Numbered from the stretch's first letter, positions 1 to 5,702 are shown. The stretch is 7,151 nt of DNA from Clostridiales bacterium (GCA_012512995.1 JAAZDA010000099.1:1-7151), one strand, 5' to 3'. The notes: a model not told the origin generated them from the sequence alone. Numbers and translations: made by a program.

Positions 1-837
1 AGCGAGGACGCCTGCGATAAAGTTGTAAGCATCATCAGAGAGTCCCTTGTCTCCTTCAGGATCAGCGAAGATATTCTGACCGTCCTTGAAGAGCGACATA
101 TTGATATGCATACCCGAGCCATTCACGCCAAAGATCGGCTTCGGCATGAAGGTCGCATGAAGACCATTCTTCTGAGCGATTGTTTTGACGGCGAGCTTGA
201 ATGTCATTACATGATCAGCAGTCTCCATCGCATCACCGTACTTGAAATCTATTTCGTGCTGGCCCATTGCAACTTCGTGGTGAGAAGCTTCGATTTCAAA
301 ACCCATCTTTTCGAGGTTCATGCAGATCTCACGGCGGATGTCACTGCCATGATCAAGAGGCGCGAGGTCAAAATATCCTGCCTTGTCACCAGTCTCAATT
401 GTGGGATTTCCGTTTTCATCAGTCTCAAAGAGGAAGAATTCACATTCGGGACCAACATCGAATTCGTAGCCCATTGATTTGGCTTTTTCGATTTCTCTCT
501 TCAGAACATTTCTCGGATCACCTGTATATGCGGTTCCATCCGGATTGTAAACATCGCAGATAAGACGGGCGACCTTTCCGTGCTGTGGTCTCCAGGGAAG
601 AACTGTAAAACTGTTAAGATCAGGGTAGAGATACTGGTCGGATTCATTTATCCTGGCAAAACCCTCAATTGAAGAACCATCCATCATGATTTCATTGTTT
701 ACAGCTTTCTCGAGCTGTGAACGGGTGATAGCCACATTTTTGAGCTGACCGAAAATATCGGTGAACTGCATACGGATGAATTCAACATCTTCTTCGTCCG
801 CGATTCTGAGTACATCTTCCTTTGTGAGATTATTCAT
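1..837 (-). CDS. glnA: Glutamine synthetase type I (GSI-alpha), N-terminal part, partial at window edge
   Basis: Cytosolic enzyme that makes glutamine from glutamate, ammonium and ATP, the main entry of ammonium into metabolism. The 279 codons seen cover the beta-grasp domain and the first part of the catalytic domain; the remaining C-terminal part (about 165 residues by comparison with B. subtilis GlnA) lies outside the window. Visible motifs are DGSSIEGF near residue 53, the metal-binding glutamates in GPECEFF, EASHHEVAMGQHEIDF, and the ATP signature KPIFGVNGSGMH. Arg62, the feedback-inhibition residue of B. subtilis GSI-alpha, sits at exactly position 62 with this start. One small oddity is Met rather than the usual Phe before DGSS. 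An ATG two codons upstream (843-841) is only 1 nt from the AGGAGG, whereas the ATG at 837-835 has 7 nt spacing and starts MNNLTKED, so the latter is chosen. Divergent from pyrG. Confidence 0.96.
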   Translation of the reverse strand, partial: MNNLTKEDVLRIADEEDVEFIRMQFTDIFGQLKNVAITRSQLEKAVNNEIMMDGSSIEGFARINESDQYLYPDLNSFTVLPWRPQHGKVARLICDVYNPDGTAYTGDPRNVLKREIEKAKSMGYEFDVGPECEFFLFETDENGNPTIETGDKAGYFDLAPLDHGSDIRREICMNLEKMGFEIEASHHEVAMGQHEIDFKYGDAMETADHVMTFKLAVKTIAQKNGLHATFMPKPIFGVNGSGMHINMSLFKDGQNIFADPEGDKGLSDDAYNFIAGVLA

Positions 838-844
838 ATCCATG

Positions 845-850
845 CCTCCT
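845..850 (-). promoter_or_regulatory. Ribosome binding site of glnA (decides the start codon)
   Basis: The sense strand reads AGGAGG here. Spacing is 7 nt to the ATG at 837-835 but only 1 nt to the ATG at 843-841, which favours the downstream start. Confidence 0.8.
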
Positions 851-880
851 CGTTTGCTTTTTGTTTGCGTTCTTTCGCGA

Positions 881-896
881 TTCCCATATTTGGGAA
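881..896 (-). other. Small perfect hairpin in the glnA leader
   Basis: Arms TTCCCA (881-886) and TGGGAA (891-896) are perfectly complementary around a 4-base loop, in the transcribed leader between the attenuator and the glnA ribosome binding site. No T-run follows, so it is not a terminator; it may be a spacer or part of an alternative fold. Role unknown. Confidence 0.45.
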
Positions 897-899
897 GCA

Positions 900-937
900 G
901 CAGATTGCGTATTCCGGTATCCTTGTATACAATCTGC
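900..937 (-). repeat. 8-bp inverted repeat enclosing the shared candidate operator in the glnA leader
   Basis: GCAGATTG (900-907) and CAATCTGC (930-937) are perfect inverted arms. They enclose the 16-bp element that recurs upstream of asnB. As RNA this forms a stem-loop with an extra inner UAU/AUA pairing; as DNA it may frame a protein site about 60-95 bp downstream of the predicted transcription start, a position suited to a roadblock repressor. Confidence 0.5.
917..932. promoter_or_regulatory. Candidate operator GTATCCTTGTATACAA, copy in glnA leader
   Basis: The 16-bp sequence matches 15 of 16 bases of GTATCCGTGTATACAA at 3922-3937 upstream of asnB. It contains a perfect 10-bp palindrome TTGTATACAA (923-932) and a GTAT/ATAC dyad spaced by 6. 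The palindrome resembles GntR-family operators such as that of B. subtilis gntR, but the regulator here is unknown. Confidence 0.55.
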
Positions 938-943
938 GAATAT

Positions 944-993
944 AAAAAAGAAGAGCGTAGCACTACCGTGATTACGGAGCGCCATCGCTCTTC
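944..993 (-). terminator. Intrinsic terminator / attenuator at the 5' end of the glnA leader
   Basis: In the sense direction GAAGAGCG (993-986) pairs with CGCTCTTC (957-950), 8 bp, followed directly by six T (949-944). Inside lie a further 5-bp stem (GCGCT with AGTGC, one G-U pair) and a 4-bp stem (CCGT with ACGG, loop AATC), giving one long interrupted hairpin. An alternative hairpin GAGCG-ATGG-CGCTC would tie up the 5' arm and exclude the terminator. It lies between the glnA promoter and glnA with no gene between, so it most likely acts as an attenuator, or it ends a roughly 50-nt RNA. Confidence 0.75.
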
Positions 994-1003
994 TATGCGA
1001 CGA

Positions 1004-1033
1004 ATTATAAAACTGCACGTGGGACCATGTCAA
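1004..1033 (-). promoter_or_regulatory. Sigma-A promoter of glnA
   Basis: Perfect -35 TTGACA (1033-1028) and perfect -10 TATAAT (1009-1004) separated by 18 nt. An A-rich run just upstream of the -35 (about 1034-1042, sense strand) could be an UP element. The predicted transcription start is near 996, giving a leader of about 160 nt to the glnA ATG. Confidence 0.85.
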
Positions 1034-1154
1034 TATTTTTTTTGAGAATGATTGTACATCGTTGAGCACATCGCATGAAACCGGACTTTGGGGGACTTTA
1101 ATGATGCGGGGAAAATAATTATGGAAATTTAAAATCACTACTTTTCATCTGACT
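1034..1154. other. Intergenic stretch between the glnA promoter and truncated pyrG
   Basis: No gene is supported here. I see no promoter or ribosome binding site aligned to pyrG, and none of the forward frames encodes the missing PyrG N-terminus. It contains GGACTTT twice (1083-1089 and 1093-1099), 10 bp apart, about 90-100 bp upstream of the predicted glnA start. The right boundary at about 1155 is where PyrG similarity begins abruptly. Confidence 0.6.
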
Positions 1155-2606
1155 CATGGAGAGGTCTATGTAACTGATGACGGGACCGAAACAGATCTGG
1201 ATCTTGGCCATTATGAGAGATTCATCGATGAGAGCCTGGATCGCAATTCCAATGTGACTACGGGCAAAATATACTGGTCAGTTCTTCAGAAGGAGCGCCG
1301 CGGTGATTATGGCGGTGGCACCGTTCAGGTCATTCCCCATATAACAAACGAGATAAAGAGCCGCTTCTACAGGGGAGACGGCACAGATGAAACAAGGATC
1401 GCAATAATAGAAGTCGGCGGAACCGTCGGCGACATTGAGTCGCAGCCGTTCCTTGAAGCTATCCGTCAGTTCCAGCAGGAAGTCGGACGCGAAAATGCAG
1501 TACTTATGCTCGTATCTCTTCTTCCTTACCTCCGCTGTTCGCGCGAAGTCAAAACAAAGCCTACCCAGATGGCAGTTAAGAGCATGCAGTCAATGGGACT
1601 GCAGCCGGATATAATTATCTGCCGCTCGGAAATGGAGATTGAGCCCCAGATAAGAGAGAAACTTGCGCTTTTCTGCAACGTTCCGAGCTCACATGTTTTG
1701 CAGAATCTTGATGTTGATTACCTTTATGAAGCGCCGCTCATGCTCGAGAATGAGAAGCTTGCTAATGTTGTCTGCGAGTGCCTGAACATTCCGTGCCCTG
1801 AGCCGGATCTTGCTGACTGGAAGGCAATGGTCGAAGCGCTCCGCGCGCCGAAACACGATGTAACTGTCGCTCTGGTCGGAAAATACACAGCTCTGCATGA
1901 TGCATACCTCAGCGTTGTTGAGGCATTGAAGCACGGCGGAATTTCAAATTTCGCAGATGTACATATAAAGTGGATAGAATCTGAAGATATAACAAGTGAT
2001 AATATCGGAGAGCTTCTCGGGGATGTAGATGGGCTTATCGTTCCCGGAGGATTCGGCAGTCGTGGCATCGAGGGAATGATAATTGCTATCCGCTACGCGA
2101 GGGAGAATGGGCTTCCGTTCCTCGGTCTCTGCCTTGGAATGCAGCTTTCCATAATAGAGTTCGCGCGCGATGTTGCGGGTTTTGACGATGCGCACAGTAT
2201 TGAATTTGACCCGGATACGCCGCACCCGGTGATCGCACTTATGCCTGACCAGAACGGAGTCACCGATATAGGCGGCACATTAAGGCTCGGTTCATATCCC
2301 TGCCATCTAAAGGAAGACACACTCGCTTATAAGCTCTACGGCAGCGAGATGATCCACGAGCGTCACCGTCATCGCTACGAGGTCAACAACGAATTCCGTA
2401 CGGCACTTTCTGATAACGGACTTGTTTTCTCGGGAATATCTCCTGATGGCCGCATTGTGGAGATGTGTGAGCTCCCGACGCATCCTTTCTTCATCGCAAC
2501 GCAAGCCCATCCGGAATTCAAGTCACGTCCGAACCGCCCTCATCCGTTATTCCGCGGATTTGTTGAGGCAGCGCTGAAACATGAAGGAAATAAGGAAGAA
2601 AAGTAA
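1155..2606 (+). CDS. pyrG: CTP synthase (glutamine-hydrolysing), 5'-truncated, probable pseudogene
   Basis: CTP synthase converts UTP to CTP using ATP and glutamine. Similarity starts abruptly at HGEVYVTDDG, equivalent to E. coli residue 57, so the first ~56 residues with the P-loop (GGVVSSLGKG in E. coli) and the normal start are absent. The rest runs to the natural end: DLDLGHYERF with the Mg-binding Asp, EVGGTVGDIES, KTKPTQ, then the glutaminase domain with oxyanion PGGFGSRGIEGM, nucleophile Cys in GLCLGMQ (codon 2130-2132) and His/Glu in AHPEF (2508-2516). 483 codons remain against about 535-545 for the family. The frame is open upstream to a TAA at 1116-1118 but has no ATG; the first standard in-frame start is GTG at 1254, without a ribosome binding site and past the Asp motif. 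The synthase half should be dead; the glutaminase half could still fold. A small change is KPTQM where the family usually has KPTQH. Confidence 0.9.
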   Translation, partial: HGEVYVTDDGTETDLDLGHYERFIDESLDRNSNVTTGKIYWSVLQKERRGDYGGGTVQVIPHITNEIKSRFYRGDGTDETRIAIIEVGGTVGDIESQPFLEAIRQFQQEVGRENAVLMLVSLLPYLRCSREVKTKPTQMAVKSMQSMGLQPDIIICRSEMEIEPQIREKLALFCNVPSSHVLQNLDVDYLYEAPLMLENEKLANVVCECLNIPCPEPDLADWKAMVEALRAPKHDVTVALVGKYTALHDAYLSVVEALKHGGISNFADVHIKWIESEDITSDNIGELLGDVDGLIVPGGFGSRGIEGMIIAIRYARENGLPFLGLCLGMQLSIIEFARDVAGFDDAHSIEFDPDTPHPVIALMPDQNGVTDIGGTLRLGSYPCHLKEDTLAYKLYGSEMIHERHRHRYEVNNEFRTALSDNGLVFSGISPDGRIVEMCELPTHPFFIATQAHPEFKSRPNRPHPLFRGFVEAALKHEGNKEEK

Positions 2607-2615
2607 CAGGTAATC

Positions 2616-2636
2616 AGCCCGCGCTCGCGGCTTGTG
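2616..2636 (+). terminator. Weak GC-rich hairpin after pyrG, possible terminator
   Basis: CCGC and GCGG pair around GCTC (with AG/CT flanking pairs across a bulge) 10-25 nt after the pyrG stop, followed by a poor TTGTGTT tail. It could be a weak terminator or a pause site. Confidence 0.3.
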
Positions 2637-2661
2637 TTAAACTTAGGGGCAAGACGATAAT
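2632..2661 (+). promoter_or_regulatory. Possible promoter of dapL
   Basis: TTGTGT (2632-2637) and GATAAT (2656-2661) are separated by 18 nt, with the dapL ATG 25 nt further on. The -35 is weak, so dapL might instead rely on read-through from upstream. Confidence 0.35.
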
Positions 2662-2685
2662 CAAATAAACCTGTGGAGGCATCTT

Positions 2686-3915
2686 ATGAAAGCAAACCCT
2701 CATTATCTTGACCTGCGCGGCTCATATCTCTTTTCTACGATAGGAAAGAAAGTTGCCGCATACCAGAAAGAAAACCCTGACAAAACAATCATCCGCCTCG
2801 GGATCGGCGATGTGACGCAGCCACTCACACCGACAATCATTGAAGCTCTTCACATGGCAACGGATGAAATGGCACACGCGGAAACATTCCGCGGCTACGC
2901 GCCTGATCTCGGATATGATTTCCTCAGAAATGCAATTGCTGAGAACGACTACATGAAGCGTGGCTGTGATATTGCTCCCGATGAAATATTTGTTTCGGAC
3001 GGTGCGAAGAGCGATTCCGGAAATATCCAGGAAATCTTTGCAGAGGACAGTGTTATTGCTGTTGCGGATCCGGTGTACCCGGTATATGTAGACACCAATA
3101 TCATGAGTGGCAGGTGCGGGAGTTTTGACGAGTCGAAAGAGCAATGGAGCAAGGTGATCTATATGCCGTGCACTGCTGAGAACGGCTTCTCACCGCAGGT
3201 GCCGTCAGAGGACGCAAGCGGAAAGACACCGGACCTCATTTATCTCTGTTCGCCGAATAACCCGACAGGGTCGGCACTCACCAGAGAGCAGCTCCAGAAA
3301 TTTGTTGATTACGCTAACGCGCATCATTCAGTGATTATTTATGATGCGGCCTATGAGGCGTATATAAGCGAACCTGATATTCCGCACTCTATATATGAGT
3401 GCAAGGGCGCGAGGACATGCGCTATAGAACTTCATTCCTTCTCCAAGAATGCAGGGTTTACCGGGGTCCGTCTCGGCTACACCGTCGTTCCTTATGATCT
3501 TGTCGATGAGAATGGTGTACAGATGCGCACACTGTGGGCAAGACGCCACGGCACAAAGTTCAACGGCGCACCTTATATCCAGCAGCGCGCGGGTGAAGCA
3601 GTGTATTCACCTGAAGGGCAGAAAGAAGTTCAGGGTCTCGTTTCATACTACATGGAAAACGCGAAGATGATACTCGAAGGGCTCCGCGACGCAGGCTTCA
3701 CGGTGAGCGGCGGAATAAACGCGCCATACATCTGGCTCAAGACTCCGGATGGAATGACGAGCTGGGAATTCTTCGATTATCTGCTGGATAAGGCCAATGT
3801 AGTCGGCACTCCGGGCTCCGGCTTCGGACCGAGCGGCGAAGGCTATTTCAGACTCACAGCGTTCGGCAGCCACGCGAACACGAAGGCTGCGATCGAGAGG
3901 ATAAAAGGACTATAA
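2686..3915 (+). CDS. dapL: LL-diaminopimelate aminotransferase
   Basis: PLP-dependent class I/II aminotransferase that makes LL-diaminopimelate from tetrahydrodipicolinate with glutamate as amino donor, the short branch of the lysine/meso-DAP pathway. The 409 residues match the full length of the family. Visible marks are the N-terminal YLFSTIGKKVAAY, IRLGIGDVTQPL, FVSDGAK, DPVYPVYVDTN, PNNPTG, YDAAYEAYI, the PLP-lysine Lys254 in SFSKNAGFTG, TKFNGAPYIQQR, and the C-terminal GTPGSGFGPSGEGYFRLTAF. The start is supported by TGGAGG (2674-2679) 6 nt before ATG. It appears intact, unlike the genes on both sides. It follows pyrG by 79 nt and is followed by a possible weak A/T-rich hairpin. DapL rather than a generic aspartate aminotransferase is clear from the N- and C-terminal family motifs. 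Confidence 0.95.
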   Translation: MKANPHYLDLRGSYLFSTIGKKVAAYQKENPDKTIIRLGIGDVTQPLTPTIIEALHMATDEMAHAETFRGYAPDLGYDFLRNAIAENDYMKRGCDIAPDEIFVSDGAKSDSGNIQEIFAEDSVIAVADPVYPVYVDTNIMSGRCGSFDESKEQWSKVIYMPCTAENGFSPQVPSEDASGKTPDLIYLCSPNNPTGSALTREQLQKFVDYANAHHSVIIYDAAYEAYISEPDIPHSIYECKGARTCAIELHSFSKNAGFTGVRLGYTVVPYDLVDENGVQMRTLWARRHGTKFNGAPYIQQRAGEAVYSPEGQKEVQGLVSYYMENAKMILEGLRDAGFTVSGGINAPYIWLKTPDGMTSWEFFDYLLDKANVVGTPGSGFGPSGEGYFRLTAFGSHANTKAAIERIKGL

Positions 3916-3916
3916 T

Positions 3917-3940
3917 AATTTGTATCCGTGTATACAAATT
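3917..3940. repeat. 9-bp perfect inverted repeat between dapL and the asnB promoter
   Basis: AATTTGTAT (3917-3925) and ATACAAATT (3932-3940) are perfect inverted arms around a 6-base centre CCGTGT. It starts 2 nt after the dapL stop codon and is centred about 60 bp upstream of the predicted asnB start. It includes the 16-bp element shared with the glnA leader. It could be an activator site or, because a TTTT follows, a weak dapL terminator; both are possible. Confidence 0.6.
3922..3937. promoter_or_regulatory. Candidate operator GTATCCGTGTATACAA, copy upstream of asnB
   Basis: Matches 15 of 16 bases of the element at 917-932 in the glnA leader, in the same orientation on the plus strand. It ends 15 bp upstream of the -35 hexamer. 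The central bases CC(T/G)TGT are conserved as well as the GTAT/ATAC arms, so the match is more than a chance A/T-rich dyad. Confidence 0.55.
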
Positions 3941-3952
3941 TTGCAAAATCCC

Positions 3953-3981
3953 TTGACACATAGTTAACGAAGTGATATTTT
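3953..3981 (+). promoter_or_regulatory. Sigma-A promoter of asnB (asnB-amt unit)
   Basis: Consensus TTGACA (3953-3958), 17-nt spacer, TATTTT (3976-3981); predicted start near A3988. A 12-bp perfect palindrome ATTTTGCAAAAT (3938-3949) abuts the -35, and a 5-bp inverted repeat AGTGA/TCACT (3971-3975, 3981-3985) straddles the -10; either could be a regulator site. Confidence 0.75.
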
Positions 3982-4003
3982 CACTCTATTAGTGGCACCG
4001 CTG

Positions 4004-4055
4004 AAGGGCAGACAGTTATTCCAAATGGGATAACTGCCTGCCCTTTTTGTTATTT
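4004..4055 (+). terminator. Strong intrinsic terminator / attenuator in the asnB leader
   Basis: AAGGGCAG (4004-4011) pairs with CTGCCCTT (4038-4045), 8 bp; after one A/C mismatch CAGTTATTCC (4013-4022) pairs with GGGATAACTG (4027-4036), 10 bp with one G-U; the loop is AAAT. A T-rich tail follows (4044-4048, then TTATTTT). It begins about 17 nt after the predicted transcription start and 78 nt ahead of the asnB start, with no gene between, so it is an attenuator or the end of a roughly 60-nt RNA. Confidence 0.85.
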
Positions 4056-4106
4056 TATAAGCGCCATTATGTACGCAAATCACCGGAACGGACCGGAAAA
4101 TCAGAG

Positions 4107-4114
4107 AAAGGAGG
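4107..4114 (+). promoter_or_regulatory. Ribosome binding site of asnB (decides the start codon)
   Basis: AAAGGAGG lies 8 nt before the ATG at 4123. The longer in-frame ATG at 4069 has no such site and would bury the N-terminal catalytic Cys. Confidence 0.85.
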
Positions 4115-4122
4115 CGTCGTTA

Positions 4123-5646
4123 ATGTGTTCAATTATCGGACTTGAAAGGAGGGCCATACCGCGAAACCGGCTGGAAGAATGTTTTGCAAGGACGGCGTCG
4201 AGAGGCCCTGATATGGAAAGGATCGAGGAGGCCGGTGAAGGATGGCTCGGATTCCAGCGCCTCACGATCATGGGACTCACGGAAAGAGGGATGCAGCCGT
4301 TTCATATGGATGGCGACATGGTAGTCTGCAACGGCGAGATCTATGGCTTCCGTGAGATCAAAACTGATCTGCTGATAAAGGGCTACCAGTTCAGGAGCAT
4401 GTCAGACTGCGAGATCCTGCTCCCGCTCTATCATGAGCTCGGCACTGATATGTTCGCAAAGCTCGATGCGGAATTCGCGCTCATAATCTATGACAGCAGG
4501 CAAAACAAGCTCATCGCGGCTCGTGATCCGATCGGAATAAGGCCGCTGTACTATGGATTGCTAAAAGATGGAACGTACATCTTTGCCAGTGAACCCAAGG
4601 ATCTCATCGGCTTGTGCGATGTGATCTATCCATTCCCTCCAGGATGCTATTTCGAGGACGGATTTTTCACAAGATTTGCTGATCCGGGGTCAGTTGGAGA
4701 ATACACGGAATACGCAAAAGAAAGTACTGCAGCAACATCAGATAAGCCAGGAGATATCCCCGCATTCATGCCTGATGATCCTTCAGCAGTCTGCCATGAT
4801 GATGTCGGGACGGCCAGCGCCAGGATAAGAGAGCTTCTCGTAAAGGCAGTAGACAAGCGTCTTGATTCCGATCCACCTGTTGGTTTCCTCCTTTCAGGAG
4901 GACTTGATTCTTCACTCGTGTGCGCTATTGCGGCTCGCCTCATAGCACCAAAGAAGATCAAAACATATGCGATCGGTATGGATATCGATGCGATAGATCT
5001 CAAGTATGCGAGAACAGCTGCAGCGGCGATCGGAGCCGACCACACAGATGTCGTCATCACGAGAGAAGATGTTCTGGAAGCACTCGAAACAGTAATTGCG
5101 GCGCTCGGGACCTTTGATATCACAACAGTCAGAGCGAGCATGGGAATGTATCTTGTCTGCAAATACATTCACGAAACAACTGATATCCGTGTGCTGCTTA
5201 CCGGAGAAGTCTCAGATGAAATGTTCGGTTACAAATACACGGATTTCGCGCCTTCCGGGGAAGAGTTTCAGAAGGAAGCGGCAAAACGTATGCGTGAACT
5301 TCATGAATACGATGTGCTCCGCGCAGACAGAAGTATTTCAGTAAATTCGCTTGAAGCCCGTGTCCCGTTCGGAGATCTTGCTTTCGAGAAATACGTAATG
5401 AGCCTTGACCCGGCGATAAAGATGAATGTTTACGGCAAGGGTAAGTATCTTCTCCGCCACGCGTTTGAAGGCGGGAATTGGCTTCCTGATGAAATCCTTA
5501 TGAGAGACAAAGCCGCGTTTTCTGATGCGGTCGGGCACTCGATGGTGAACGACCTCAAAGAATACGCGCAGAGCAGATATTCGGATGCCGAACAAAACAT
5601 GGCCGGGCTGCAATGTAAACGACCCGTCCGCTCGTGTTTTGTCTAA
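4123..5646 (+). CDS. asnB: Asparagine synthase B (glutamine-hydrolysing), C-terminus lost by deletion and frameshift
   Basis: Makes asparagine from aspartate, glutamine and ATP in the cytosol. Class II glutamine amidotransferase domain (about 1-185): N-terminal nucleophile Cys2 in MCSIIG, exposed after Met removal and fixing this start; Arg46, Asn70/Glu72 in VCNGEIYG, Asp95. Synthetase domain (about 225-480): PP-loop SGGLDSS at 258-264, TTVRASMGMYLVCKYI, LLTGEVSDEMFGY, SVNSLEARVPFGDL, KAAFSDAVGHSMV. The linker 185-225 is acidic. The reading frame is family-like to about residue 487 (5583); the last 20 residues to the TAA at 5644 are out of family. The true C-terminal residues occur in another reading frame just after (see the remnant feature), so a deletion that is not a multiple of 3 removed about 40-45 codons. 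Activity of the shortened protein is uncertain. Upstream sits an attenuator; amt follows after 68 nt and is probably co-transcribed. Confidence 0.92.
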   Translation: MCSIIGLERRAIPRNRLEECFARTASRGPDMERIEEAGEGWLGFQRLTIMGLTERGMQPFHMDGDMVVCNGEIYGFREIKTDLLIKGYQFRSMSDCEILLPLYHELGTDMFAKLDAEFALIIYDSRQNKLIAARDPIGIRPLYYGLLKDGTYIFASEPKDLIGLCDVIYPFPPGCYFEDGFFTRFADPGSVGEYTEYAKESTAATSDKPGDIPAFMPDDPSAVCHDDVGTASARIRELLVKAVDKRLDSDPPVGFLLSGGLDSSLVCAIAARLIAPKKIKTYAIGMDIDAIDLKYARTAAAAIGADHTDVVITREDVLEALETVIAALGTFDITTVRASMGMYLVCKYIHETTDIRVLLTGEVSDEMFGYKYTDFAPSGEEFQKEAAKRMRELHEYDVLRADRSISVNSLEARVPFGDLAFEKYVMSLDPAIKMNVYGKGKYLLRHAFEGGNWLPDEILMRDKAAFSDAVGHSMVNDLKEYAQSRYSDAEQNMAGLQCKRPVRSCFV

Positions 5647-5668
5647 CTACGGAGCATCAGGAATATAA
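5582..5668 (+). pseudogene. Out-of-frame remnant of the asnB C-terminus
   Basis: Read in the frame with stop TAA at 5666-5668, this stretch encodes MPNKTWPGC, then NDPSARVLSNYGASG and a final Ile. I recognise this as the normal end of Lachnospiraceae-type AsnB. It overlaps the last codons of the open asnB frame and shows the break lies near 5580-5585. Confidence 0.85.
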
Positions 5669-5670
5669 AG

Positions 5671-5702
5671 AGTGGAGCGTCGTTGCAAAAAAGCACCGCT
5701 GA
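5671..5702 (+). other. Small hairpin-forming segment between asnB and amt
   Basis: AGCG (5676-5679) can pair with CGCT (5697-5700), and TGC (5684-5686) with GCA (5693-5695) around six A. It ends next to the amt AGGAGG. Its parts AGTGG and GCACCGCTGA also occur, fused, in the asnB leader at 3991-4004. The stem is weak; a role in amt translation is only a guess. Confidence 0.3.

Noticed and set aside
106..563. Two open frames on the plus strand within the left end (106-477 and 267-563)
   Set aside because: They lie antisense inside glnA, whose protein motifs are unmistakable; neither has a recognisable product or a ribosome binding site.
841..843. Upstream ATG of glnA
   Set aside because: Only 1 nt from the AGGAGG; the ATG at 835-837 has 7 nt spacing and gives B. 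subtilis-like numbering with Arg62.
944..1003. Glutamine riboswitch (glnA motif) in the glnA leader
   Set aside because: The conserved core I know for this class is not visible, and the space before the terminator is too short.
830..1138. Minus-strand open frame across the glnA leader
   Set aside because: It covers the promoter, terminator and leader hairpins of glnA and resembles no protein I know; chance frame.
3917..3940. GlnR/TnrA box at the asnB or glnA dyads
   Set aside because: The TGTNA-N7-TNACA pattern is not met at either site; the fifth base and the spacing are wrong.
4083..4096. ANTAR-type hexaloop hairpin, CCGG-AACGGA-CCGG, in the asnB leader
   Set aside because: The loop has A at 1 and G at 4 as ANTAR targets do, but it lies downstream of the terminator it would have to control, and no second hairpin with the right loop is paired with it.
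4069..4122. Upstream ATG extending AsnB by 18 residues
   Set aside because: It would bury Cys2, which must be N-terminal for the amidotransferase, and it lacks a ribosome binding site; the ATG at 4123 has AAAGGAGG 8 nt upstream.
4647..5172. Minus-strand open frames opposite asnB
   Set aside because: They follow the codon pattern of asnB in the antisense direction; no family features, no ribosome binding site.
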